From NCBI GenBank assembly GCA_900696485.1, contig CAADGG010000048.1:1-53109 (forward strand): a stretch of DNA of 53,109 bases. The letters run 5' to 3'. Positions within the stretch are counted from its first letter, which is position 1. Each line of letters starts with the position of its first letter. The DNA is from an uncultured Pseudomonadota bacterium. Its GTDB lineage: Bacteria > Myxococcota_A > UBA9160 > PR03. Under the pieces are notes generated by a model. It saw only the letters and a list, made by a program, of their open reading frames with translations. It searched no databases and had not been told where the DNA came from. This document shows, piece after piece, positions 1-8,005 of this stretch. The position numbers and the translations under genes were made by a program.

Positions 1-140
1 CGCTTCCTCCTTCCGCAGCCGACGCTCCATCGCGATCCCCCCTGTGGGGATCGTGGAGCACCTGCCTCAAGAGGAGGTGCGCAAAAGATCGTGTCCTCTT
101 AGCCGGTCAGTACCGCGTCCCGCGACAGGAGCTGCACGGC

Positions 141-1169
141 ATGCAGGTCTCGGTCGAGACGCTCCGGCACTGGATGACCGAGGACGGCCTGTGGATCCCC
201 CGGGCTCGCCGAGAGCCGCGGGTCCAGCAGCCCCGGCACCGCCGGCCGTGTCGGGGCGAGCTCATCCAGATCGACGGCTCCGACCACGAGTGGTTCGAGG
301 AGCGCGCCCCTCGCTGCACCCTGCTGGTGTTCGTGGACGATGCGACGAGCGCCTTGATGGAGCTTTGGTTCTGCGAGTCGGAGTCGGCATTCTCTTACTT
401 CACGGCGATGCGTTCGTACCTCGAGCAGCACGGCAAGCCGGTGGCGCTCTATAGCGACAAGGCCACGGTATTCCGAGTCAACAAGAAGGAGCTCCAAGGC
501 GGAGCTGGAATCACGCAGTTCGGCCGAGCCCTCAGCAGCCTGAACATCGACATCCTGTGCGCCAACACGCCAGCGGCGAAGGGCCGGGTCGAGCGCGCTC
601 ACCTGACGCTGCAAGACCGACTGGTGAAGGAGCTCCGGCTGCGCGGGATCAGCGACGTCAAGGCGGCGAACGCCTTCGCCCCGGAGTTCATGGCGGACTA
701 CAACCGCCGCTTCGCGCGATCTCCGCGAAGCGAGCACGACGCCCACCGCCCCCTGCAGCCGACGGACGACCTGGCTCGCATCTTCAGCTGGCAGGAGACC
801 CGCCTCGTTTCGAAGAGCCTGACCCTGAACTACAAGCGGGTGCTGTACGTGCTCGATCCAAACGAGGCGCGGTCTGCCCGCGGGCAGAGGGTCGGCATCG
901 AGGAGCGGGAGGACGGTTCGTTGAGCTTCTGGCACGGCGAGCAGGCGTTGCAGGCGACGGCCTTCCCAAAGGAGCACGGCGTGCAGCAGGGCGAAGTCGT
1001 CGAGAACAAGCGGCTCTCGGCCACGATGGATTTCATCAAGGAGAAGCAGCGCCAGCGCATCGAGGAAAAGATCGCGAAGCCGTCCACGACCCTGCGGAAG
1101 GCCCGCCTGCTGCGCGCCGGAACGCCGCGGCGAACCGCAACGGGCTCCTCCTTCGAGACTCGACCCTGA
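141..1169 (+). pseudogene. ISNCY-type DDE transposase, 5'-truncated
   Basis: This encodes 342 residues of a DDE-type integrase-core transposase. Candidate catalytic residues are D45 (in LIQIDGSDHEWF), D106 (YSDKATVF) and E151 (NTPAAKGRVERAH), a spacing and wording typical of ISNCY-family enzymes. The N-terminal helix-turn-helix region expected in full-length relatives of about 440 residues is missing. The frame stays open to the window edge but has no recognisable upstream homology, and the first good residues are QVSVETLRHWMTEDGLW. The product ends 14 nt before an IS-end-like repeat (1183-1239), so the 3' end of the element looks preserved. The catalytic core is intact, but the 5' loss suggests it is no longer an autonomous transposase. 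Family assignment is from remembered motif wording. Confidence 0.7.
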
Positions 1170-1182
1170 CCGATGGAAACGG

Positions 1183-1239
1183 GAAAGCGGACATTTCTAC
1201 TTTGGAGAAAACCGGACATCTGTACTTTGGGCCGACACC
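1183..1239 (+). repeat. ISNCY-type right-end sequence, copy 1
   Basis: This is a 57-bp stretch with two internal near-repeats, gCGGACATttcTACTTtg and cCGGACATctgTACTTtg, just after the transposase stop. A nearly identical copy lies alone at 8006-8060. This pattern is typical of the non-coding 3' end of ISNCY-like elements and probably contains transposase-binding sites. It marks the right boundary of the truncated element that starts the window. Confidence 0.6.
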
Positions 1240-1419
1240 TTCGGGGAGATCGGAGCCTACGGGCAACCCATGGGCCCTGGACGAGGGATTCAAGCGGTCG
1301 TGGCGTGAGCGCGGTGCGACTTGGCGCCCGGCGGCGCTCGACCTGCGGGCGCACGTCCCCCTCGCGTTCCGCTGCCGGCAGCCGCGGGACCGGGACACGG
1401 AAACTCGCGTGTCCGGGGC

Positions 1420-2091
1420 TCAGGGGCTCGCGTCGAAGTCGACGGGCCACGGCTCGGGATCGGGGACGGGCGGGGCCGGAGGGGGTGCCCGACTGGGCAG
1501 GGCGAGGCAGTCGAGGATGGCCCGGATCGCCTCGGGCGGGTGGATCGCGCCGATCAGCCGCATGCGCCCGCCGCAGCGGGGGCACTCGAGTACATCGACG
1601 GCGAAGACCCGCCGCAGGAGGTCGGCTTAGTCGAGGCGCCGGCGGCGGAGGGCGGGCTCTCGGGGAGGAGACAGAGACTCCGCAGGACCAGAGGGCATGC
1701 CGGCCGCTTCGTTTCCCTGGTGGCGCAGCCGATCGGATCGGTCGGCAATCTCGTCGTTCTCGTTTCCCTGTCCTCGCACTTCGGCGTTGCTCGGTCGGCG
1801 GGAGAAGGTGTCGAGGGCCGCGTTCCCTGCCGGCGAAGGCGCCTGCTCGCGGTCTTTACCCGCGCTCGGCACGACCCGATCCCGCTCGCTCGCGCAGGGG
1901 CCCAGGATCCCGTGGTAGCGCGCCAGGTGGAAGCGGGGTGGCGGAACCAGCGCCGCGAGCTTCTCGATGAGTTCCTGCGGCGTGAAGACGACTTGGCTGG
2001 TGCCATCGCGCCAGCGGTGCTTCAGGCGATAGAGGAGCGTTCCGTCGGCGCGTCGGGAGAGCCGCTCGGTGGCGACAGGCGGACGGGCCAC
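1420..2091 (-). pseudogene. IS91-type transposase C-terminal half, copy A
   Basis: Read leftwards from a GTG at 2091, this gives an IS91-family C-terminal sequence: RPPVATERL, YRLKHRWRDGT, FTPQELIEKLAALVPPPRFHLARYHGILGP. After an in-frame TAA at 1629-1627 it resumes as LLRRVFAVDVLECPRCGGRMRLIGAI. At the place of that stop, copy B (5491-6165) has a Trp codon. The N-terminal half with the catalytic tyrosines is absent: homology stops at the codons for CRYV, where the inverted repeat of the recombinase trio begins, and an in-frame TGA precedes it. The gene is therefore doubly broken. It is about four-fifths identical to copy B at the DNA level over the stretch I compared by eye, so the two are not recent duplicates. 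Confidence 0.8.
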
Positions 2092-2130
2092 GTAGCGGCA
2101 TCATGCGGACCGGGGAGTTATGCGGACCTC
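2092..2130 (+). repeat. RIT left terminal inverted repeat
   Basis: This arm matches the reverse complement of 5452-5490 at 36 of 39 positions. It contains ATGCGGAC at 2103-2110 and 2120-2127. It directly abuts the truncated IS91-type coding sequence on its outer side and ends 22 nt from the stop of the last recombinase gene. Confidence 0.75.
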
Positions 2131-2152
2131 CGGGACCATTTCGTAGTCGTGC

Positions 2153-3178
2153 TCATGGGTTGACCGCGTCGAAGGTGCGCATAACGGTGGAGGCCTTTAG
2201 CGTGGCGATGAGTCGGTCGGGTGGGCGGAACTTCCCGGGCCGCAGCGCGGGCGCCTTCATCACCGCGAGCGCCTCGAGCTTCTTCGTGGGGTCGGCTTGC
2301 AGGTAGATGTCCGTAGTCTGCGTGCTGGCGTGCCCGAGCCAGAGCGCGACCTTTCGCAGGTCGCGCGTCGCCTGAAGCGTGTTGAGCGCGCAAGTGTGCC
2401 GCAGCACGTGCGGCGAGACGCGCTTGTCGCGGAACGACGGGCAACGGTCGCCAGCCGCAGCGACGTGCTTGGCGAGCACGCGTTCGAAGCCAGAACGTGT
2501 CATGGGCTTGCCCCAAGCGTTGAGGAACAGCTCCGGGGCAGGCGCTTGGCCACGCACGGCGAGCCAGGCGCGAATCGCATCGCCCACCGACTTCCACAGG
2601 GTCAGGGCGCGCTCGCGGCGTCCCTTGCCGCGGACACGCACATCGACATAGCGGCCGTTGAACTGCACCTCGTCGATGCGCAGACCGACGAGCTCCGAGA
2701 CCCGCAGGCCGCCCGCGACTGCCAGGAGCAGCATGGCGCGGTCGCGGATACCCAGGCGTGTGGTGGGCTCCGGCGCGTCGAGGATCGCACGCTGCTCCTG
2801 GGCCGTGAGGTGCCGGACGATGCGCGTGTCGGTTCTCTGTGCGGGGATGGCCCGAACGCGTCGAACCTGATCGAGCGCCGACGGCACGCGGTGCTCGACG
2901 AACCGCATGAAGGAGCGGATGGCGGCGAGCCGAGCGTTGCGCGTGCGAGCCGAGTTGTGCCGCTCCGCCTGGAGATGCTCGAGGAACTCGAGCACGAGCG
3001 GTGCATCGAGCGCTTCGAGCGCGAGGTCGGCGGGCGCCACGGCGAGCTTGCGACTCATGAACTCCAAGAGGAGCCGGAACGCGTAGGCGTAGGTGTCGCA
3101 GGTGTCCCGGCTGGCCCGCAGCTCCACGGCGAACCGCTTCTGGAAGAACGCGGTGATGTGCGGTGCGATCGGCGTCAT
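2153..3178 (-). CDS. ritC: Tyrosine recombinase, third gene of the trio
   Basis: This 341-residue phage-integrase-family recombinase would cut and rejoin DNA through a tyrosine nucleophile. An N-terminal SAM-like core-binding domain (about residues 1-115) precedes the catalytic domain. Visible catalytic motifs are GLRVSELVGLR (first Arg), RGKGRRER (beta-hairpin Lys), PHVLRHTCA (HxxR), LWLGH and the Tyr of TTDIYL. The start was placed at ATG 3178, which overlaps the stop of the previous gene as ATGA; the longer frame upstream is a shadow of that gene. The symbol follows RIT naming by position. It probably acts together with the two recombinases upstream. Confidence 0.85.
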   Translation of the reverse strand: MTPIAPHITAFFQKRFAVELRASRDTCDTYAYAFRLLLEFMSRKLAVAPADLALEALDAPLVLEFLEHLQAERHNSARTRNARLAAIRSFMRFVEHRVPSALDQVRRVRAIPAQRTDTRIVRHLTAQEQRAILDAPEPTTRLGIRDRAMLLLAVAGGLRVSELVGLRIDEVQFNGRYVDVRVRGKGRRERALTLWKSVGDAIRAWLAVRGQAPAPELFLNAWGKPMTRSGFERVLAKHVAAAGDRCPSFRDKRVSPHVLRHTCALNTLQATRDLRKVALWLGHASTQTTDIYLQADPTKKLEALAVMKAPALRPGKFRPPDRLIATLKASTVMRTFDAVNP

Positions 3179-4086
3179 CGCGCACCTCCTTCGAGGAAGC
3201 GCTCGCAGACGTCGGCGACGCCCCGCAGGAGATCCGGCGTCGCTTGCAGGTACCAGCACGTGTCGGCGATGTTGCCGTGGCCGAGGTAGGTCGACAGCGC
3301 GCGCACGCGCCAGCCGACGGGGCTCCCGTCGTGCGGACATGCCTCCAGGGCCCGCACGGCAAACGTGTGCCGCAGGTCGTGGATCCGCGGTCCGGGCGTC
3401 CCCGGACCGGAGCGAAGACCTGCTTGGCGCATCAGCCGAAGGAACGTCTTGCTCACCGTCTTGTAGGGAAGCCTGCCCCCCATCGGCGAGACGAAGACGT
3501 AGTCGCTCACGCTGTTGGCGCGCCGTCGCAGCTCGAGATTGCGGCCGAGCGCGGAGGCGGCGGTCTCGTGAAGAGGCACGAGCCGGCACTTGTTGAACTT
3601 CGTCTTACGGATCACGAGGCCGTCCCGCGTGACGTCACCAAATCGGAGCGCCAGCGCCTCGGACACGCGCAAGCCGGCCGATGCCAGGAGACCGAACAGC
3701 GTCGTGAACGTCTGCGGTCGCAGCGGCCAGATGGCAGGGAGTCGGCTGGCCGTGTCAAGCAGGCGGCCGATCTCGTCCGGCGAGTAGAGGTGAGGCCGGG
3801 GACGCACGTGCCGGCGACCGAACACGAAGATCGGCGGCACCTCATGACGGGGATCCTCGGCCCTCGCATGGCGCGCGAAGCCTGCGACGGCCCGGAGCCG
3901 TCGCTCGCGCTGCCACGTCGAGCGCCCTGCCGCCGCCCATTCCGTGGCCGTGCAGGTCCGGACGTGCGTCTCGTCGCGCTCGGAGGCCCATCGCGCGAAG
4001 TCGTGCAGCAGGTGCTCCTCCGTCTTTAGCTGGAAGCCGACCACCCGACGGAGCGCGAGGTACGCGTCGATGCTCTGCCTCAACAT
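3175..4086 (-). CDS. ritB: Tyrosine recombinase, second gene of the trio
   Basis: This is a 303-residue tyrosine recombinase. Catalytic-domain motifs are AGLRVSEALALRFGD (Arg), KTKFNKCRLVPL (Lys region), IHDLRHTFAVRAL (HxxR), TYLGHGNIADT and the Tyr of CWYLQ. The N-terminus (MLRQSIDAYLALRRVVGFQLKTEE) is the usual core-binding start. ATG 4086 was chosen because it overlaps the TGA of the upstream gene by 7 nt; the longer open frame lacks homology. The YLGHGNIADTCWYLQ ending differs from ritA and ritC, as expected for non-redundant members of a trio. Confidence 0.85.
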   Translation of the reverse strand: MLRQSIDAYLALRRVVGFQLKTEEHLLHDFARWASERDETHVRTCTATEWAAAGRSTWQRERRLRAVAGFARHARAEDPRHEVPPIFVFGRRHVRPRPHLYSPDEIGRLLDTASRLPAIWPLRPQTFTTLFGLLASAGLRVSEALALRFGDVTRDGLVIRKTKFNKCRLVPLHETAASALGRNLELRRRANSVSDYVFVSPMGGRLPYKTVSKTFLRLMRQAGLRSGPGTPGPRIHDLRHTFAVRALEACPHDGSPVGWRVRALSTYLGHGNIADTCWYLQATPDLLRGVADVCERFLEGGAR

Positions 4087-5321
4087 GACGACACCTCCGC
4101 GCGGGGCCAGGGCTGCGAGATCTGGCGAAGCAGACCGATGTCCACCTTGGCGTAGAGCGCCGTCGTACTGACGTCGCGGTGGCGCAAGAGGGCGCCGATC
4201 GCGTCGAGCGTCGCGCCTTCGCACAGCAGCCGGGTCGCGAGCGAGTGGCGCAGGACATGAGTCCCACGGGAAGGAGCCTCCACCCCGGCGCGCTCGATCG
4301 CGCGACCGACGACGTCGCGCAAGCCGCTCGAGGTGATCGGTCGGATGGGAGTACGCGCGGTCAGGAAAGCGTGGTCCGCGGCAGACACGGGACGGTCGAT
4401 TTCGAGGTAGCTGAGGATCTCGTCGCCGACGTCCTGAGGAAGCGGCAGCCGCGTCTCCCGCCGTCCCTTGCCGACGACGCGGAGGCGTCCCTGCCCCCAC
4501 TCGATGTCGCCGAGGCGGAGCCCGACCACGTCACTCGCGCGCAGACCGAGGCGAGCGAGCAGAAGCAGCATGGCGCGATCGCGCCGCGCCACGCGACTGG
4601 GGCGGTCGCACGCCGCGAGGATGCGCTCCACATCGTCAGCCGGGATGTAGCGGGGGAGTCTCTGCAGCTGCCACGTGGGCACCTTCGGAACCGCCTCGGT
4701 CAGGTCCGTCGTGCAGCGACTCTGCACGACGAGCCAACGCAGGAAGCAGCGGACGATCGTCGTCACGCAGCCGGCCGACGCCGGCGCATGTCGCCGGATG
4801 TACTCGAGTACGAACTTGCGCACGCATGCGGCATCGAGCCGCCGGGGATCGTCGCCCACGGTGGCGAGCAGCGCCTGGGCCACCGGCAACGAGTGGGCAA
4901 TCGTCGTTTCTGCCAGACCGCGCCGGTCGCGCATCCAGGCGTCGTACTCGACCACGATCTGCGGACGAGTCGCCTCGGGCGCCGACGTAGTCACGACGCC
5001 TTCCTCGCGGAGGTACCGCAGGAACGCGTGGACCCGGAAAGCCACGCGCTTGTGCACAGCGCGCCTGCAACCGCGGCAACGGCACCGGAGCAGGTGACGC
5101 ACGAAGCGTGCGAGCAGATCCGCGTCGAGATCCGCGACCGCAACGCCACGCCGTCCGGCCCATTGGCCCAGGTGGTCAGCGTCGTGCACGTAGGAGCCGA
5201 CGGTCCTCGACGAGTAGCCCGCGGCGAGCATGGACTCCGCGAAGCCGTCGAGAAACGGCCCCGCGGGTCCCTCGCGGAGATGGCACGGTGTGGAGTCTGT
5301 CTGGAAGAGGCGCTCGAGCAC
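4080..5321 (-). CDS. ritA: Tyrosine recombinase, first gene of the trio
   Basis: This 413-residue tyrosine recombinase leads the trio. Motifs are LGLRASDVVGLRLGDI (Arg), VGKGRRETRLPL (Lys), THVLRHSLATRLL (HxxR), ALLRHRDVSTT and the Tyr of ALYAKVD. A cysteine-rich segment (LLRCRCRGCRRAVHKR, about residues 87-102) in the N-terminal domain may bind metal or DNA. The start is GTG 5321, preceded at 5 nt by a perfect AAGGAGG (5333-5327). The ATG at 5411 would add 30 unconserved residues. It is the largest of the three and is translationally linked to the next gene by a 7-nt overlap. Confidence 0.85.
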   Translation of the reverse strand: MLERLFQTDSTPCHLREGPAGPFLDGFAESMLAAGYSSRTVGSYVHDADHLGQWAGRRGVAVADLDADLLARFVRHLLRCRCRGCRRAVHKRVAFRVHAFLRYLREEGVVTTSAPEATRPQIVVEYDAWMRDRRGLAETTIAHSLPVAQALLATVGDDPRRLDAACVRKFVLEYIRRHAPASAGCVTTIVRCFLRWLVVQSRCTTDLTEAVPKVPTWQLQRLPRYIPADDVERILAACDRPSRVARRDRAMLLLLARLGLRASDVVGLRLGDIEWGQGRLRVVGKGRRETRLPLPQDVGDEILSYLEIDRPVSAADHAFLTARTPIRPITSSGLRDVVGRAIERAGVEAPSRGTHVLRHSLATRLLCEGATLDAIGALLRHRDVSTTALYAKVDIGLLRQISQPWPRAEVSSC

Positions 5322-5451
5322 GGTGTCCTCCTTGGGCCGAAGCCCGGTGGATAGGGGACACCAGCATGCCCGAACTATGCGGAGCGGATCCGCTCGTCCG
5401 AGGTGACCCAAACGGCGGGATTCTCAGCTCTCGTCATTACGGAGCGATCGC

Positions 5452-5490
5452 GAGGTCTGCATAACCTCCCGGTCCGCATGATGCCGCTAC
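5452..5490 (-). repeat. RIT right terminal inverted repeat
   Basis: This is the partner of 2092-2130. It ends exactly at the ATG of IS91-type copy B. It holds GTCCGCATGATG (5472-5483) and CTGCATAAC (5457-5465), the inverted forms of the submotifs in the left arm. Confidence 0.75.
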
Positions 5491-6165
5491 ATGGCCCGCC
5501 CTCCGGTCGCCACCGAGCGCCTCTTGCGGATGGAGGACGGGAGGCTTCTCTACAAGCTGAAGCACCGCTGGCGCGACGGCACGACCCACGTCGTCTTCGA
5601 GCCCCAGGAACTCGTCGAGAAGCTCGCGGCCCTGGTGCCGCCGCCCCGCTTCCACCTCGTGCGTTACCACGGAGTCCTGGGGCCGTGCGCGAGCGAGCGC
5701 GACCGCGTCGTGCCAGGCGCACCCCAAGCGCACATGCCCGCTCGCCCGCCGCCGGGGAGTTCCTCACTCGCCTCTTTGGCCGAGCCACTGAGCGACGCGG
5801 AGACACGAGGGCGTCCGAGGCGCGAGCCTCCCGATCGCTGCAGCCCGCCAGTCCCGTCGAGTCCGGTGGGGGCTCCGCCGACGCGCACGCCCTGCGGGCC
5901 CGAGGAGCCCTTGCCGGAGCCCGGCGAGCCGACCCTCCGCCCCCGGCGGCTGGCCTGGGCCGAGCTCCTGCGGCGGGTCTTCGCTGTCGATGTGCTCGAG
6001 TGCCCACGCTGCGGCGGACGGATGCGGCTGCTCGCCGCGATCCAGCCGCCCGACGTGACCCAGGCGATCCTCGATTGCCTCGAGCTGCCCAGCCGCGCCC
6101 CACCCACGGTCCCGGCCGTCCCCGACGCCGAGGGATGGCCCGGCGACTTCGAAGCGAGTCGCTGA
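5491..6165 (+). pseudogene. IS91-type transposase C-terminal half, copy B
   Basis: This is 224 codons of an IS91-family transposase C-terminus reading away from the recombinase trio: MARPPVATERLLRMEDG, LKHRWRDGTTHVVFEPQELVEKL, VPPPRFHLVRYHGVLGP, then AWAELLRRVFAVDVLECPRCGGRMRLLAAI. The CPRCGG pair is the small zinc-ribbon-like motif common near the end of these proteins. The frame is open to a normal TGA, but the N-terminal domain with the replication-initiator tyrosines is missing. Homology begins at the same residue as in copy A, and the upstream codons read TGA-TGC-CGC-TAC. A separate protein starting at the ATG is possible but has no known role. Confidence 0.8.
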
Positions 6166-6346
6166 GGCGAGCAGTTCCCACGCCGATGATCCGCCACACC
6201 GCGCGGCCGGCGGAAGGGCGAGCTGCGCGCGGAGACCAAGCCGAGAGGACGCCCGGCGGGCCGGGCCGCCGGGACGGCCCCGGTTGAATCCCCCGCTTAC
6301 GGTCGTTCTAGGCTGAGATCCCCCGGGGAGTTGTCACTTCGGGTAG
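6166..6346 (+). other. Probable non-coding 3' end of IS91-type copy B
   Basis: There is no gene here. The stretch GCCGCCGGGACGGCCCCGG followed by TTGAAT near 6270-6290 resembles the GC-rich hairpin plus TTGAAT seen at the termination end of IS91-like elements. Beyond about 6300 nothing is recognisable. The assignment is tentative and rests on remembered pattern only. Confidence 0.3.
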
Positions 6347-6607
6347 TTATCGGCCCGCGATCGCCCGCTTCTTCGTCTTACCCGTCCAGTGGAGGAGCGC
6401 ACGTTGCGCTGTGAGACTGTGGAACGCATTCGCATCCTCGAGGCGAGCGGCGATAGCAGTCAGTCGCGCCTGAAGATCCTCCGCTTCTGTAAGTCGACCG
6501 TCGAGCAAGGCGCGCATCGACCGATAGGCGGGGGTATACCAGAGCGATTGTGGTTGGCGAAGCCCCGTCGTCGGCGACGCGGACCGCGACAGCGCGATCC
6601 GCAACAC
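6347..6607 (-). pseudogene. C-terminal fragment of an AfsR/cyclase-type activator
   Basis: The 86-codon frame reads WYTPAYRSMRALLDGRLTEAEDLQARLTAIAARLEDANAF. This helical-repeat wording is usual near the C-terminus of large bacterial transcriptional activator or adenylate-cyclase ATPase proteins. Everything upstream of the fragment is missing: the frame runs straight into an acyl-CoA dehydrogenase N-terminal scrap (6611-6667). The last codons (GKTKKRAIAGR) include a 28-bp sequence repeated at 8061-8088. It is read as a non-functional remnant joined by rearrangement. Confidence 0.45.
6358..6385 (+). repeat. 28-bp direct repeat, copy 1
   Basis: An exact 28-bp match to 8061-8088 in the same orientation. 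The flanks of the two copies differ. On the minus strand it encodes TGKTKKRAI at the tail of the activator fragment. Confidence 0.8.
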
Positions 6608-6610
6608 GAT

Positions 6611-6667
6611 TCATCGCTCGACTTCGGCTTCGAAGGCGCGCTCTTCGGCGGAGAACTCGAAGTCCAC
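6611..6667 (-). pseudogene. N-terminal scrap of an acyl-CoA dehydrogenase
   Basis: From GTG 6667, with a CGGAGG ribosome site 8 nt upstream, the minus strand reads VDFEFSAEERAFEAEVER and then a TGA (6613-6611). This is the characteristic opening of acyl-CoA dehydrogenases (DFEFSxEERAFRxEVR). Only 18 residues remain, and the rest is replaced by unrelated sequence. It is too short for the usual gene callers, but the start site and motif together are convincing. Confidence 0.6.
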
Positions 6668-6749
6668 GGGAGGAACCTCCGGGGCAGCGGCACGCAGACG
6701 AACCGCGCTCGCCGTTTCCGGCGAGCGTTCGAAGCGTGCGCGGAACCGG

Positions 6750-7493
6750 TCAGCTGGCGGGTGCGGGCGCCCCGACGCGCAGCCAGGCGTGATAGCGCGC
6801 CGGCGCCAGGAAGGTGAGGAAGATCGAGACCGCGATCGGCAATGCGAGGAGACGCGTGATGCCGAGGACCAGCGGATCGCCGAGTGCGCCGCCGTCGTGG
6901 AAGGTTCCGTGCATCAGCTGCGCAAACGATCCTCCGACACCCATCAGCGTGATGACGCCGACGCCGCCGGTCCAGATCGCGAAGAGCAGGAAGCGGTTCG
7001 TGATCACCGGGTCGGCGAGGCCGAGGCGCTGGCGGCGGCGCAGCAGCAGGAAGTAGCGGAGCGATTCGAAGAAGACCCAGAGATACGAGGCGTACGCCGG
7101 CAGTAGCAGGAACATGCTGGTGCTCGCTTCGTAGAGGCCGAGCGGCATGCCGAGCGCCCAGGTGGCGGCGAGCGCCGCCGAGCCGCCGAAGGCGAGCCAC
7201 CACGCCCAGCGCGAGTCCGGACGGAACACGCACCAGGCGAAGAGCAGCAGCGAGACTCCGCCCGACGTGAAGAGCGCGTTCGAGATGATGCGCACGACCT
7301 CCGCGTAGGCGGCGTCGAAGCGGTCGACGCGGATCGAGAGCGAGATCGCGAACGGAACCAGCAAGAAGTAGATCCCGACGAGCAGCTCCGGCGCGCGCCG
7401 CGTCCGCCACGCGAGCCGGAACAGTCGCAGCGAGAGCAGTGACATCACGACCGGCACGGCCAGTCCGAGGTCGGACGGGAATTCGAAGCGCAT
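6750..7493 (-). CDS. Seven-helix membrane protein of unknown function
   Basis: The 247-residue protein is strongly hydrophobic, with about seven predicted membrane spans separated by short Arg-rich loops (for example RTRR and RRRQRLG). An acidic or aromatic patch (RVDRFDAAYAEVVRII) follows the second span. No signal peptide or catalytic motif is evident and I do not recognise the family. It starts at ATG 7493, with AAGAAG just upstream as a weak ribosome site. It stands alone between gene fragments, downstream of a truncated PEP-CTERM gene on the same strand, and looks intact. Confidence 0.65.
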   Translation of the reverse strand: MRFEFPSDLGLAVPVVMSLLSLRLFRLAWRTRRAPELLVGIYFLLVPFAISLSIRVDRFDAAYAEVVRIISNALFTSGGVSLLLFAWCVFRPDSRWAWWLAFGGSAALAATWALGMPLGLYEASTSMFLLLPAYASYLWVFFESLRYFLLLRRRQRLGLADPVITNRFLLFAIWTGGVGVITLMGVGGSFAQLMHGTFHDGGALGDPLVLGITRLLALPIAVSIFLTFLAPARYHAWLRVGAPAPAS

Positions 7494-7559
7494 CTTCTTC
7501 AGATCGGCCCGGCAGACCGCCCACTTGACCCGAAAACTCCCGGGCGGAATCGGGCGCCT

Positions 7560-7943
7560 TCAGGTTGCCCGCGTCCTCAGCCGCGCCGCACCGGCGAGCG
7601 CCGCGAGCGACGCGAGGCCCAGTGACAGCGATGCCGGCTCCGGCACGAACGCGACGTCGTCGATCCCGGGCAGGATGTCGGTGTCGTCGACGCGGATCTG
7701 CGTGATCGGCTCGCCGAACGACTCCACGCCGAAGAACGCGCCAGCCTGGTCGGTCTCGACGCGCGTCGTGCCGAGCAAGCCGCTCTCCCCGAAGGTCTCG
7801 AGGATCACGTCGCCCGCGGCGTTGAACTGGTAGACGTCCATCCCCACCGCCTGCGCTCCGCCCGGGGCGGCTAGGGAGAATAGACGGGCGATCAGGGTCC
7901 GATAAGCCCCGAGCGCCGAACCCGCGACGGCAAGAGCAACCAT
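7560..7943 (-). pseudogene. PEP-CTERM protein, 5'-truncated
   Basis: The C-terminus is a complete PEP-CTERM sorting signal: FVPEPASLSLGLASLAALAGAARLRTR, i.e. a VPEP motif, a hydrophobic span and a basic tail. This signal is recognised by exosortase. The part before it (MDVYQFNAAGDVILETFG...ITQIRVDDTDILPGIDDV) looks like the end of a secreted beta-sandwich domain. Upstream the frame runs without break into a solo ISNCY end (8006-8060), so the natural signal peptide and most of the domain are gone. The ATG at 7943 is only a possible in-frame start. Confidence 0.6.
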
Positions 7944-8005
7944 GCCCGCGAGAGCGGCCGTCCAGGGCCCATGGGCCCGGACGGCAAGCACGGAGGACCA
8001 GAGTG

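Larger units (their letters stand above)
2092..5490 (-). mobile_element. RIT (recombinase-in-trio) element
   Basis: Three tyrosine recombinase genes lie in one direction, overlap one another (7 nt and 4 nt) and are enclosed by an imperfect inverted repeat. The left arm is 2092-2130 and the right arm 5452-5490, with 36 of 39 positions matching. Each arm carries two ATGCGGAC-like submotifs 17 bp apart (2103-2110 and 2120-2127 on the left). More TATGCGGA-like copies lie just inside at 2176-2186 and 5376-5385. Trio order, overlaps and inverted ends match described RIT elements. The repeat arms are better conserved than the flanking IS91 sequence, which suggests they are the functional ends. All three genes look intact, so the element may still be mobile. 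No target-site duplication could be identified. Confidence 0.8.

Noticed and set aside
99..977. Long antisense frames over the transposase and most other genes
   Set aside because: In DNA this GC-rich, long shadow frames are expected. None shows motifs or a ribosome site.
5322..5411. N-terminal extension of the first recombinase to ATG 5411
   Set aside because: The GTG at 5321 has a perfect AAGGAGG at ideal spacing, and the extra 30 residues are not recombinase-like.
1268..7975. Shared words around CCCATGGGCCCTGG at about 1268 and (inverted) at about 7960, both near an ISNCY end
   Set aside because: The word is itself nearly palindromic and GC-rich, and the positions relative to the IS ends do not correspond. 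Chance is the simpler explanation.
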